From CAZKXX01 sp964556705 (GTDB lineage Bacteria > Acidobacteriota > Terriglobia > UBA7540), in contig CAZKXX010000059.1 of NCBI GenBank assembly GCA_964556705.1, forward strand, positions 1 to 24,017: 24,017 bases of DNA. The letters run 5' to 3'. The notes under the pieces were generated by a model. That model searched no databases, had not been told where the DNA came from, and worked only from the letters and a program-made list of their open reading frames with translations. Made by a program: the position numbers and the translations under genes. Below are positions 6,748 to 14,321 of the stretch, piece after piece (position 1 is the first letter of the stretch; every line of letters begins with the position of its first letter).

Positions 6748-7392
6748 ATGGCGAAAAGCTTCAAAGAACTTCCGTCCAACGTACAGGCCGCAATCCTCGC
6801 CGTCATCGCGGTGGGTCTGGCAGCGGGCTTTTTCTTCATGGGAATTCCGGGGGTTTGGGAACCGGCGGTTTGGGACCTGCGGGCCAAGCGGGACGGGCTC
6901 ACGGCGGAATTGCAGCGCCTCAAGGCTGAAAACGAGAAGAACCAGGCCGTCGAGAGAGAGCGAACGGAGCTGCTGAACCGCATCGCCCAGCTGGAGAAGC
7001 AACTGGATACGCTGCGGATGATCGTACCGGACGAGCAAGCGACCGACGACTTCGTCAAGATGGTGTATAACACGGCCTCGGCCGCCGGCATCTATCTGCG
7101 GACGTTCGTCGCCCAGCCCCTCGTGCAGCGCGAGTTTCACGTCGAAATGCCTTTCAATATCCGGATCGACGGGACGTATTGGTCGATGTTGAACTTTTTC
7201 GACCGGCTGGCGCGGCAGCAGCGCATCGTCAGCGTAACGAACCTCAACCTGGGGCCGCCCCAGGGGGGTGGGCTGGGTCGCTACACCGTTCACCCCGGTG
7301 AGACCGTGGGAGCGAATTGTACCGTCGTGACCTACTTCAATCGCCCGGCGCCGCCTCCGCCACCGCCGCCACCGCCGGGCCCGAAGCGTTAG
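6748..7392 (+). CDS. pilO: Type IV pilus inner-membrane protein PilO
   Basis: This 214-residue protein has a short cytoplasmic N-terminus, one transmembrane helix (about 13-33), a coiled coil (about 43-90, LTAELQRLKAENEKN...) and a periplasmic PilO domain with the expected IDGTYWSMLNFFDRLARQ region. PilO pairs with PilN and binds PilP. A strong AGGAGG (6734-6739) lies 8 bases before the ATG and overlaps the pilN stop. The C-terminus ends in nine consecutive prolines followed by GPKR, encoded by ordinary CCN codons. Such a run is expected to stall ribosomes without elongation factor P. The unusual tail is outside the folded domain. Confidence 0.94.
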   Translation: MAKSFKELPSNVQAAILAVIAVGLAAGFFFMGIPGVWEPAVWDLRAKRDGLTAELQRLKAENEKNQAVERERTELLNRIAQLEKQLDTLRMIVPDEQATDDFVKMVYNTASAAGIYLRTFVAQPLVQREFHVEMPFNIRIDGTYWSMLNFFDRLARQQRIVSVTNLNLGPPQGGGLGRYTVHPGETVGANCTVVTYFNRPAPPPPPPPPPGPKR

Positions 7393-7407
7393 TCGAGGAC
7401 GGCAGAC

Positions 7408-7971
7408 ATGACGATGAAACGGCAGAAGGACGATCGAAAGTTTCGCTGCGGGGTGGTCGCTGTGGCCGCCTTGCTGACGTGGAGTATCTGGGCCGTGCCG
7501 GGGCGCGCGGAGGCCGCCGAAGCTGAACTGACCGCGTCTCCAGCCGCGCCGGGAGACCAGGCGGAGGCCACGCAGGCGGCCGAACCCGTGCCCTTGTCTT
7601 CGGTTCCCCGTACGCAGGCGCCCACCGGAAGGCGCGACCCATTCCGCCTTCCCGGACCGCCAGTTCCGGGCGCTCCGCGCGAGGGTCTCCTGGGACCGCT
7701 ACCGCCGGGGAAACGAGGTCTGGTCATCAGCCAGATCAGGCTGGAGGGGGTCGTTCGATTGGATAACACCGGAGAAATGATCGCCGTCGTGGACACGCAT
7801 CTGAACCGGGCATTCTTCCTGCGTGAGAACGATCAGCTCTACAACGGCGTCGTCGCCAGGATTACTCCTGACGCAGTCTATTTTCGCGAGAACATCCTTG
7901 ATTCCCAAGGCCGGGTGACGACTCGCGAAGTCGTTCGGAGACTGGGCCAGGGCGCTGGAGAGGAAAGATGA
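7408..7971 (+). CDS. pilP: Type IV pilus assembly protein PilP
   Basis: The 187-residue protein has an N-terminal hydrophobic segment (about 16-32), an Ala/Glu/Pro-rich linker with the family motif RRDPFRLPG (around 74-82), and the C-terminal beta-sandwich PilP domain (about 105-180: GVVRLDNTGEMIAVVDTH, FLRENDQLYNGVVARI). PilP bridges PilN/PilO to the N0 domain of the PilQ secretin. Proteobacterial PilP is a lipoprotein, but here no lipobox cysteine follows the hydrophobic segment (the only Cys, residue 14, precedes it), so it is probably anchored by an uncleaved signal or secreted. GAGGA at 7395-7399 favours the ATG at 7408 over the one at 7414. Its stop overlaps the pilQ start (ATGA). Confidence 0.92.
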   Translation: MTMKRQKDDRKFRCGVVAVAALLTWSIWAVPGRAEAAEAELTASPAAPGDQAEATQAAEPVPLSSVPRTQAPTGRRDPFRLPGPPVPGAPREGLLGPLPPGKRGLVISQIRLEGVVRLDNTGEMIAVVDTHLNRAFFLRENDQLYNGVVARITPDAVYFRENILDSQGRVTTREVVRRLGQGAGEER

Positions 7972-10457
7972 GACGACAACCGATTTACATTCTGACACTG
8001 ACGTTGACCTTCTGGATGCTTGGGGCGAGCGGGGCGGTCGCGGGGAACGCAGCAGACACCCCGTCTCTCCGCGCCCTGACCCCCTCGCGGGCGGCTGGCG
8101 GGAGCGAATTGCTTCTCCGCATCGAGGGTGGCCGTCCGGCTTCTGTCCAAGCGGTGCGGGCCGACGATGAGACGATCATCGTCGATCTGACGGGCGTCCG
8201 GGCGCAAGGTCCGGCTTCCGACGGACGGTGGTCGGGGCATCCGCTCAAGGCCTATCGGCTGGTCGAATACCGCAACGCCACCGGGCAGCCCGTGGTGCGC
8301 GTGCACCTGACCGCGGAGCGCGGCCAGAGCTTCACGACTCGCCAAGAGGCCTCCGGGGTCCGGCTCCTCCTGAGCGGCGGCCCAGGGACCAGCCCGCAAG
8401 TTTCGAGTGTCTCCTCCGGCGTCGGCTCGTCTGCTCCTCGGGCTGCCACAGCGGCCCCGGCGTCGCACAAAGGGACTTCGGCGGGTCCGCCGCGTGTCTC
8501 CGGCGTTGAGATCAGAGCGGGCGCGGCAGGTGACGTGATCATTGACGTTGCCACCACCGGCCCTGCTCCCTTCGACGTCTTCCAATTGGGCAATCCGCTG
8601 CGGCTGGTGGTGGACCTGGAAGGCGCACGGAACGCTTCGTCGAAACGTCACTTTGAGGCCGATTCGGCGCTGCTGAGGAGTGTCCGCCTGGGTCAGTTCC
8701 GCGCCGCCAACCCTTCGGTGGTTCGGGTTGTCGCGGACCTGAAGGAAGACGCCGGATTTGACGTGCACTCCTACTCAGGCGGGGTGAGGATCCATTTGAA
8801 ACCCCGTGGGATGCCGTCTATCGCGGCCTCCGAGGCGCCGGCCGAGAAACCGGCGGTCGAGGAAGTGGCGGAAGAGGTTGCACCGCCGCCGGTCGTTCCA
8901 GAAACCGTGGTAGAGGAAGTGGTCCAGGCAGCGGCCACCCCGGCGCCTGAAGAGGCCAAGGTGGAAGTCGCCGAGGCCGTCGCGGAGCCGCACGCCGAAT
9001 CCGCTCCTTCGGCGCCGGCCACGGAGGCTTCTCCCGGGTTCGATCTGGCATCGACGCTCCCTTCCCCGACACCTTCGGCGGACGTTGCCGCGGCGCCTCG
9101 GGTTGAGACCCCGGCGGCCGCGAGCACGCATCCCGCGACGGTCGTTCCTGCGGTGGTTTCACCTTCCTCCACGGTGAGCGCTTATCTTTCCGCCGTGGCT
9201 CAAGGCAACACGAGTGAAATGGAAACGCCGCGTTACACGGGCGAGCCGATCTCCCTCAACCTGAAGGATGTGGACCTGAAGGATTTCTTCCGGCTCATCC
9301 ACGAAATCAGCGGGCTCAACATCATCGTGGACCCGAACGTCACGGGCAACGTGACGCTGGTTCTGGATTCGGTTCCCTGGGACCAGGCGCTCGACATCGT
9401 GCTGGCAAACGCCCGCCTGGGCAAGACGCTCGTTGGCAACGTGCTTCGCATCGCGAGGCTGGAAACTCTGACCGCGGAGCGAGAGGCCGAATCGAAGCTG
9501 GCTCTGGCGCGTGAAGAGGCCCAGCCGCTGGTCACCGTGTTCCGGCCCATCAATTACGCCAAGGCGGGTTCGATCGCGACCATGCTGAAGGCCTGGCCGG
9601 GCGGCGGAGCCCTCAGCCGCCGGGGCACGGCGCTCGTGGATGAGCGGACGAACACGCTCATCATCTCCGATATTCAAACTCAGATCCCGGTGATTGAATC
9701 CATCATCACGCGGCTGGATACGAAGGCGAAGCAGGTCTCCATCGAGGCCCGCATCGTCCGGGCGAGCGCCGATTTCGTCCGCAACTTCTCCGCGGCGCTC
9801 AACGCCGGCTGGGTGAACAAGTCCGGCTCGACGCTGACCGGAGCTTCGACAGGATCTTCGGCCAGCGCGACGACGCAAGTGCCGCCCGGCCAGATCCTGC
9901 TCGCGCCGGCCACGGCTTCCGGATTTGGTTCCGTGGCGGTCACGAACGTCGGCGCGCGCTACTTCATCAACGCGGCCATCGCGGCGGCCGAGCAGCGCAG
10001 CCAGGCGAAGACCATCTCCCGGCCGAGCATCGTGACCCAGAACAACGTGCCGGGTACGGTCCAGCAGGGTACGCAAATCCCCATTCAGACCACCATCAAC
10101 AACACCATCAGCATCCAGTATGTCAACGCGGCGCTGACGCTGCGTGTGACGCCGCAGGTGACCGACGACGGCAACATCTTCCTGGACATCCAGGTGACCA
10201 ATGCCGCGCCGGGCGCCGTGCTGACCGGGGCCGGTCCCAGCATCAACACGCAGGAAGCCACAACGCAGGTGCTGGTGCCGGACGGCGGCACGGTGGTGTT
10301 CGGTGGGGTCACGGTCACGTCGCGGACACGGTCGGTAACGCAGGTCCCGCTGGTTGGCTCGATTCCGCTGCTCGGGCACCTGTTCAAGTCCTCCGTGACG
10401 CAGGACGCCGATCAGGAGTTGCTCTTCTTCGTCTCGCCCAAGGTCTTGCCGGGCTAA
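7968..10457 (+). CDS. pilQ: Type IV pilus secretin PilQ
   Basis: This 829-residue outer-membrane secretin has a signal peptide (1-26), two AMIN domains (about 35-145 and 175-285) that bind peptidoglycan, and a long Ala/Pro/Glu/Val low-complexity linker (about 285-410). These are followed by an STN/N0 domain (from about 419; PISLNLKDVDLKDFFRLI), an N1 (KH-like) domain (about 520-600) and the secretin pore domain (about 600-829). The pore ends with the family signature VPLVGSIPLLGHLFKS and LLFFVSPKVLPG. It forms the gated channel through which the pilus leaves. It overlaps pilP by 4 nt, and GGAGAGG (7957-7963) serves as ribosome binding site. The linker is longer and more acidic than usual and is the most variable part of the protein. 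Confidence 0.96.
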   Translation: MRRQPIYILTLTLTFWMLGASGAVAGNAADTPSLRALTPSRAAGGSELLLRIEGGRPASVQAVRADDETIIVDLTGVRAQGPASDGRWSGHPLKAYRLVEYRNATGQPVVRVHLTAERGQSFTTRQEASGVRLLLSGGPGTSPQVSSVSSGVGSSAPRAATAAPASHKGTSAGPPRVSGVEIRAGAAGDVIIDVATTGPAPFDVFQLGNPLRLVVDLEGARNASSKRHFEADSALLRSVRLGQFRAANPSVVRVVADLKEDAGFDVHSYSGGVRIHLKPRGMPSIAASEAPAEKPAVEEVAEEVAPPPVVPETVVEEVVQAAATPAPEEAKVEVAEAVAEPHAESAPSAPATEASPGFDLASTLPSPTPSADVAAAPRVETPAAASTHPATVVPAVVSPSSTVSAYLSAVAQGNTSEMETPRYTGEPISLNLKDVDLKDFFRLIHEISGLNIIVDPNVTGNVTLVLDSVPWDQALDIVLANARLGKTLVGNVLRIARLETLTAEREAESKLALAREEAQPLVTVFRPINYAKAGSIATMLKAWPGGGALSRRGTALVDERTNTLIISDIQTQIPVIESIITRLDTKAKQVSIEARIVRASADFVRNFSAALNAGWVNKSGSTLTGASTGSSASATTQVPPGQILLAPATASGFGSVAVTNVGARYFINAAIAAAEQRSQAKTISRPSIVTQNNVPGTVQQGTQIPIQTTINNTISIQYVNAALTLRVTPQVTDDGNIFLDIQVTNAAPGAVLTGAGPSINTQEATTQVLVPDGGTVVFGGVTVTSRTRSVTQVPLVGSIPLLGHLFKSSVTQDADQELLFFVSPKVLPG

Positions 10458-10494
10458 GCCGGCGCCTTGGGCCCTGCTCCTAACCTTTCAGCCC

Positions 10495-10525
10495 AGGAGG
10501 AGACCTTGTGTCTCCTCCTTTTCAT
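10495..10525 (+). terminator. Intrinsic terminator after pilQ
   Basis: The perfect 9-bp stem AGGAGGAGA (10495-10503) / TCTCCTCCT (10511-10519) has a 7-base loop and is followed by a short T-rich run (TTTCATTT). It lies 38 bases after the pilQ stop and only about 9 bases before the next start codon. An upstream CTCCT (10477-10481) could pair with AGGAG (10495-10499) and act as an antiterminator, which is speculative. Confidence 0.65.
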
Positions 10526-10533
10526 TTCCGCGC

Positions 10534-11631
10534 ATGAAGCTTCCTGCCGCTCCCTTTGAAGGGCGCCGCGAACGGCTGCGTGAATTGCTGGATCGGCGCG
10601 GGCTGCGCTTTCTGCTCCTCACGCATCCCCCGAACCTCGCCTACCTGACGGGTTTCCGGGGGAGCGCCGGCGTGCTCCTGCTGGGCACTCGCGGAGAGGC
10701 TAACCTGCTCGTGGACCCTCGCTATACGTTCCAGGCTCGGGAGCAGGCTCGCGGCGTCAGAGTGGCGGAGGTACGCCGCGGGCTGACCCAGGCTGCCGGA
10801 GAATGGCTTTCCCGGCGGCGCAGAGGGCCTGTGGGCTTCGAGGACGCCTACCTGACGTGCCGCGCCCTCGATGACGTTCGGGCCCACTTGAGGGGGCCGG
10901 TGCGGCTCAAGCCCTCCTCAGGTCTGGTGGAGAGTCTGCGGGCCGTCAAGGACGCGGCCGAGGTCCGAGCGATTCGCCGGGCGGGGCAAGTGACGGCAGA
11001 AGTGTTCGTCGAAATCTCCAAGCAGGTTCGTCCCGGAGTCCGTGAGGCCGACCTGGCGGCGGAAATCGAGTACCGGATGCGCCGAAAGGGGGCCGAGGGC
11101 GCCGCCTTCGAAACCATCGTCGCTTCCGGCGAGCGAGCCTCGCTGCCGCACGCTCGGGCTTCCTCCAAGTTATTGAAGAAATGCGATTTCGTAATCGTTG
11201 ACCTCGGTGCTATACTCGACGGCTACGCCGCTGATATGACGCGGACCCTTTATTTGGGACGGCCCTCGGGCCGGGTGCGACGACTTTACGACGCGGTTCG
11301 CGCCGCCCAGGAGGAAGGGCTTGCGGAGGCTCGCGCCGGGATGGTCACGGGCGATGTGGACGCCGCCGTACGGCGGTCGCTCAAACGAGCGGGCTTGGCG
11401 CGATATTTCACGCACAGTACGGGCCACGGCGTCGGACTGGAGATTCACGAACAACCCCGGCTGGCCCGCGGAGACACCGGCCGGCTGGCGGCCGGCTCGG
11501 TCGTGACGGTGGAGCCTGGGATCTACCTCAAAGGTTTTGGGGGAATCCGCATCGAGGATACCGCCCTGGTGGGCGAAGGGGGAGCCGAAATCCTGACGCC
11601 GGCGCCGAAGGACGATTGGTGGGTGGCCTGA
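10534..11631 (+). CDS. M24-family Xaa-Pro aminopeptidase
   Basis: The 365-residue protein has an N-terminal creatinase-like domain (about 1-135) and a C-terminal pita-bread metallopeptidase domain (about 140-360). All five dimetal ligands are visible: Asp223, Asp234, His298 (HSTGHGVG), Glu327 (VEPGI) and Glu341 (RIED). His206 in SLPHAR is the additional active-site histidine. It removes N-terminal residues before proline, probably in peptide turnover (PepP/PepQ/YpdF group; the exact name is not clear). The start codon has no Shine-Dalgarno and sits directly behind the pilQ terminator, so expression may need read-through. In many bacteria this gene is followed by efp and then accB-accC; here efp is absent and accB follows after 37 bases. 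Confidence 0.93.
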   Translation: MKLPAAPFEGRRERLRELLDRRGLRFLLLTHPPNLAYLTGFRGSAGVLLLGTRGEANLLVDPRYTFQAREQARGVRVAEVRRGLTQAAGEWLSRRRRGPVGFEDAYLTCRALDDVRAHLRGPVRLKPSSGLVESLRAVKDAAEVRAIRRAGQVTAEVFVEISKQVRPGVREADLAAEIEYRMRRKGAEGAAFETIVASGERASLPHARASSKLLKKCDFVIVDLGAILDGYAADMTRTLYLGRPSGRVRRLYDAVRAAQEEGLAEARAGMVTGDVDAAVRRSLKRAGLARYFTHSTGHGVGLEIHEQPRLARGDTGRLAAGSVVTVEPGIYLKGFGGIRIEDTALVGEGGAEILTPAPKDDWWVA

Positions 11632-11668
11632 GCCGTTTTCCCGCCGGCAGGAGCAGGGAGCTAATCGC

Positions 11669-12244
11669 ATGCGTTCTCGAACCCCGTCTCGCGGAGGAGA
11701 AGCGGCCCAGCGCGGCTGGGATTTGAAGGAAATCCGCGAACTGATTGACGTGCTCATCGAGCGCGAGATCACCGAGTTTGAAATGGAACGCGGCGGACTG
11801 CGGATTCGCATCCGGCGCGGCAACGCTCCGGCGGGGACTCCGGCGGTCATCTCAACTTCTCCGAACGGAAATGTGACGGCGGTGGTGGCGCCGCCGGCTC
11901 CTTCCGGGGCCGTGCCCATGGCCGCTCCGGCGCCCGCCAGCGCTCCCCCCACGACCGCGCCCGCTGAAGCTTCCGCCGCGGAGGCGGCCGAGGGCCTCTA
12001 CATCATCAAGTCGCCCATTGTGGGTACGTTCTATGCGGCCTCGGCGCCCAACGCTCCGCCATTCGTCAAACTGGGCGATCAGGTGGAGGTCGGTCAGGTG
12101 GTCTGCATCATCGAGGCGATGAAGTTGATGAACGAGATCGAATCGGAAGTGGCGGGCGAGGTGGTCCGGATTTACGCTGAAAACGGTCAGCCGGTGGAAT
12201 ACGGCCAGTCGCTGTTCGCCATCAAGCCCTCACACAAGAAATAG
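11669..12244 (+). CDS. accB: Acetyl-CoA carboxylase biotin carboxyl carrier protein
   Basis: In the 191-residue BCCP, an N-terminal helical region (WDLKEIRELIDVLIEREITE, about 17-36) is followed by an Ala/Pro-rich flexible linker (about 52-108) and a biotinyl domain (about 110-188). The biotinylation site is EAMKLMNEIE with Lys152 as acceptor, and the thumb-containing segment is present (APNAPPF), as in genuine AccB. It carries carboxybiotin between AccC and the carboxyltransferase for malonyl-CoA synthesis. AGGGAG at 11655-11660 is 8 bases from the ATG. The N-terminus has an extra basic stretch (MRSRTPSRGG) before the conserved part. It is followed by accC after 70 bases, the usual arrangement; accA and accD are not in the window. 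Confidence 0.96.
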   Translation: MRSRTPSRGGEAAQRGWDLKEIRELIDVLIEREITEFEMERGGLRIRIRRGNAPAGTPAVISTSPNGNVTAVVAPPAPSGAVPMAAPAPASAPPTTAPAEASAAEAAEGLYIIKSPIVGTFYAASAPNAPPFVKLGDQVEVGQVVCIIEAMKLMNEIESEVAGEVVRIYAENGQPVEYGQSLFAIKPSHKK

Positions 12245-12260
12245 ATTTCCGGGTGGCCCT

Positions 12261-12282
12261 CCGTCCGCGCGCGGCCGGGCGG
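12261..12282 (+). other. GC-rich hairpin between accB and accC
   Basis: CCGTCCG (12261-12267) pairs with CGGGCGG (12276-12282), including one G-U pair, around an 8-base loop. No T-run follows, so it is not a typical terminator. It may attenuate or protect the accB-accC transcript, or be chance in high-GC sequence. Confidence 0.25.
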
Positions 12283-12314
12283 AAGGCGATAGAGCCTCCG
12301 CCGGTCTTCGATTC

Positions 12315-13670
12315 ATGTTCAAGAAGATCCTGATTGCCAATCGGAGTGAAATCGCGCTGCGGGTGATTTGCGCCTGCAAGGAACTGGGCATCCGCACGGT
12401 GGCCGTGTATTCGGAAGCCGACCGGTTCTCGCTGCACGTGCGCTTCGCCGACGAAGCGGTCTGCATCGGCCCGCCGCGGAGTTCCGACAGCTACCTGAAT
12501 GTCGCCAGCATCATTTCGGCGGCGGAGATCACCGGCGCCGAGGCGGTCCATCCGGGTTACGGATTCCTCGCCGAGAGCGCCTACTTCGCCGAGGTCTGCG
12601 AGACCTCGCACCTGACGTTTATCGGTCCGCGTCCGGAAGTCATCCACCTGATGGGCGACAAGAACAAGGCGCGGAAGACGATGTGCGAGTTGGGGATTCC
12701 CGTCGTCCCGGGCTCCGAAGGCGTGGTGCAATCCCAGGACGAAGCGCGCAGTCTTGCGCGCGAGATCGGATACCCGGTGATGATCAAGGCCGCCGCAGGG
12801 GGCGGAGGCCGCGGGATGCGCATCGTGAAATCCGACGAGGAACTCTCGCACGCTTTCCAGACGGCGCAGAACGAGGCGGCGGCCGCTTTCGGAACGCCCG
12901 ACGTGTATCTGGAGAAATACATCACTTCGCCGCGGCACATTGAGTTTCAGGTGCTCGGAGACCACCACGGCCGCGTCGTCCACCTGGGGGAGCGCGAGTG
13001 CACGATTCAGCGGCGTCACCAGAAGATCGTCGAGGAGTCTCCCTCCACCCAGATCACGCCGGAGATGCGCCGCGAGTGGGGCCGGAGGGTCATTCGGGCG
13101 CTCGAGCAGATCGGTTACACGAACGCCGGGACCGTCGAATTCATCATGGACGAGAACCGGAACCTCTACTTTCTCGAGATGAACACGCGGATTCAGGTGG
13201 AGCACTCGGTGACGGAGATGGTGACGGGGCTCGACCTCGTCAAGAAGCAGATTCTGATCGCGGCGGGCGGCACGGTGCCCATCCGTGAGGAAACCGTGGG
13301 CTTGCGCGGGCACGCCATCGAGTGCCGCGTCTGCGCCGAGAATCCGGAGACGCTCCAGCCCTCCGCGGGAAAAATTACAGGCTTTCACGTGCCGGGCGGG
13401 ACCGGCGTGCGCGTGGATACGGCCGCCTACGCCGAAAGCGTGATCCCGCCCTATTACGATTCACTGATCGCCAAGCTCATTGTCCACGGCAAGGACAGAA
13501 ACGAAGCAATCAACCGGATGGCGCGGGCGCTCGAAATGTTTGTGATCGAGGGCATTTCCACCAACATTCCGCTGCACGAGCGCATCATGCGCGACGAGGA
13601 TTTCCGCGCCGGGAGGTTCGACACCGGTTTCCTGGCGCGCTTCTTTCCTAACGGCGGGGGAGGTTTCTGA
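12315..13670 (+). CDS. accC: Acetyl-CoA carboxylase, biotin carboxylase subunit
   Basis: This 451-residue ATP-grasp enzyme carboxylates the biotin on AccB using ATP and bicarbonate. The order is standard: biotin carboxylase N-terminal domain (KILIANRSEIALRVI, HPGYGFLAE), ATP-grasp domain with the glycine-rich loop KAAAGGGGRGM, catalytic EFIMDENRNLYFLEMNTRIQ region followed by VEHSVTEMVTG (the common VEHPVTE has Pro where this has Ser), and C-terminal domain with GHAIECRVCAENP and YYDSLIAKLIVHG. Length matches E. coli AccC (449). No clear Shine-Dalgarno precedes the ATG at 12315, but the MFKKILIANR start is exactly conserved. It is downstream of accB and directly upstream of thiE (13-base gap). 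Confidence 0.97.
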   Translation: MFKKILIANRSEIALRVICACKELGIRTVAVYSEADRFSLHVRFADEAVCIGPPRSSDSYLNVASIISAAEITGAEAVHPGYGFLAESAYFAEVCETSHLTFIGPRPEVIHLMGDKNKARKTMCELGIPVVPGSEGVVQSQDEARSLAREIGYPVMIKAAAGGGGRGMRIVKSDEELSHAFQTAQNEAAAAFGTPDVYLEKYITSPRHIEFQVLGDHHGRVVHLGERECTIQRRHQKIVEESPSTQITPEMRREWGRRVIRALEQIGYTNAGTVEFIMDENRNLYFLEMNTRIQVEHSVTEMVTGLDLVKKQILIAAGGTVPIREETVGLRGHAIECRVCAENPETLQPSAGKITGFHVPGGTGVRVDTAAYAESVIPPYYDSLIAKLIVHGKDRNEAINRMARALEMFVIEGISTNIPLHERIMRDEDFRAGRFDTGFLARFFPNGGGGF

Positions 13671-13683
13671 CCGCACACCGATC

Positions 13684-14307
13684 ATGAAATCCCCCTTCCC
13701 GCGTCTCTATGCCATTGTGGACCGCGCTCAGACCGGCGACCGGCACCCGGCCGCCGTCGCCGCGGACCTGGTGCGGGCGGGAGTGCGGCTGGTTCAGTAC
13801 CGCGATAAGCGGGCGACTTCGCGGGAGATGTACGAATGGGGTCGCGCGGTGCTGGATGAGGCGCGACGCAGCGGGGCTGTGTTTATCCTGAACGACCGCG
13901 CGGACGTTGCCCGCGGGATGGGCGCGGACGGCGTCCACGTGGGCCGCGACGACCTGCCGGTCGAAATGGCGCGGGAGATACTCGGCGCGGAGAAATGGGT
14001 CGGCCATTCCGCCCACGACGTCGACCAGGTGCGTGAAGCGGACCGTTCTTCGGCCGACTACGTCGCCTTCGGTCCCATCTTCGCAACGCTCAGCAAGGAG
14101 AATCCCGGCCCGGTGGTGGGTCTTGACGGCTTGCGTCTCGCGCGGGAGGCAACGGGGAAGCCGCTCGTGGCCATCGGAGGGATTAGTCTTGAAAATGCCC
14201 GGCGCGTGCTCGAGGCCGGCGCCGATTCGGTGGCCGTGATCAGCGACTTGCTGCGCGCGCCGGACGTCGAAGCGCGGGCCCGCGAGTATCTGGAACTTTT
14301 AGGATAG
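13684..14307 (+). CDS. thiE: Thiamine phosphate synthase
   Basis: The 207-residue TIM-barrel enzyme joins HMP pyrophosphate and thiazole phosphate to make thiamine monophosphate. Motifs in order are QYRDK (38-42), LNDRAD (69-74), GVHVGRDD (83-90), GHSAH (107-111), GPIFATLSK (130-138) and AIGGI (163-167). These include the pyrophosphate- and Mg-binding residues typical of ThiE rather than of the TenI-like regulator. Length is normal. It starts 13 bases after accC and ends 14 bases before a permease gene, so it appears to be read in one transcript with them. No other thi gene and no TPP riboswitch is seen here, so its regulation is not the usual thiamine one. No strong ribosome binding site lies next to the ATG. 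Confidence 0.93.
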   Translation: MKSPFPRLYAIVDRAQTGDRHPAAVAADLVRAGVRLVQYRDKRATSREMYEWGRAVLDEARRSGAVFILNDRADVARGMGADGVHVGRDDLPVEMAREILGAEKWVGHSAHDVDQVREADRSSADYVAFGPIFATLSKENPGPVVGLDGLRLAREATGKPLVAIGGISLENARRVLEAGADSVAVISDLLRAPDVEARAREYLELLG

Positions 14308-14321
14308 GCCCGGCAAACCTC

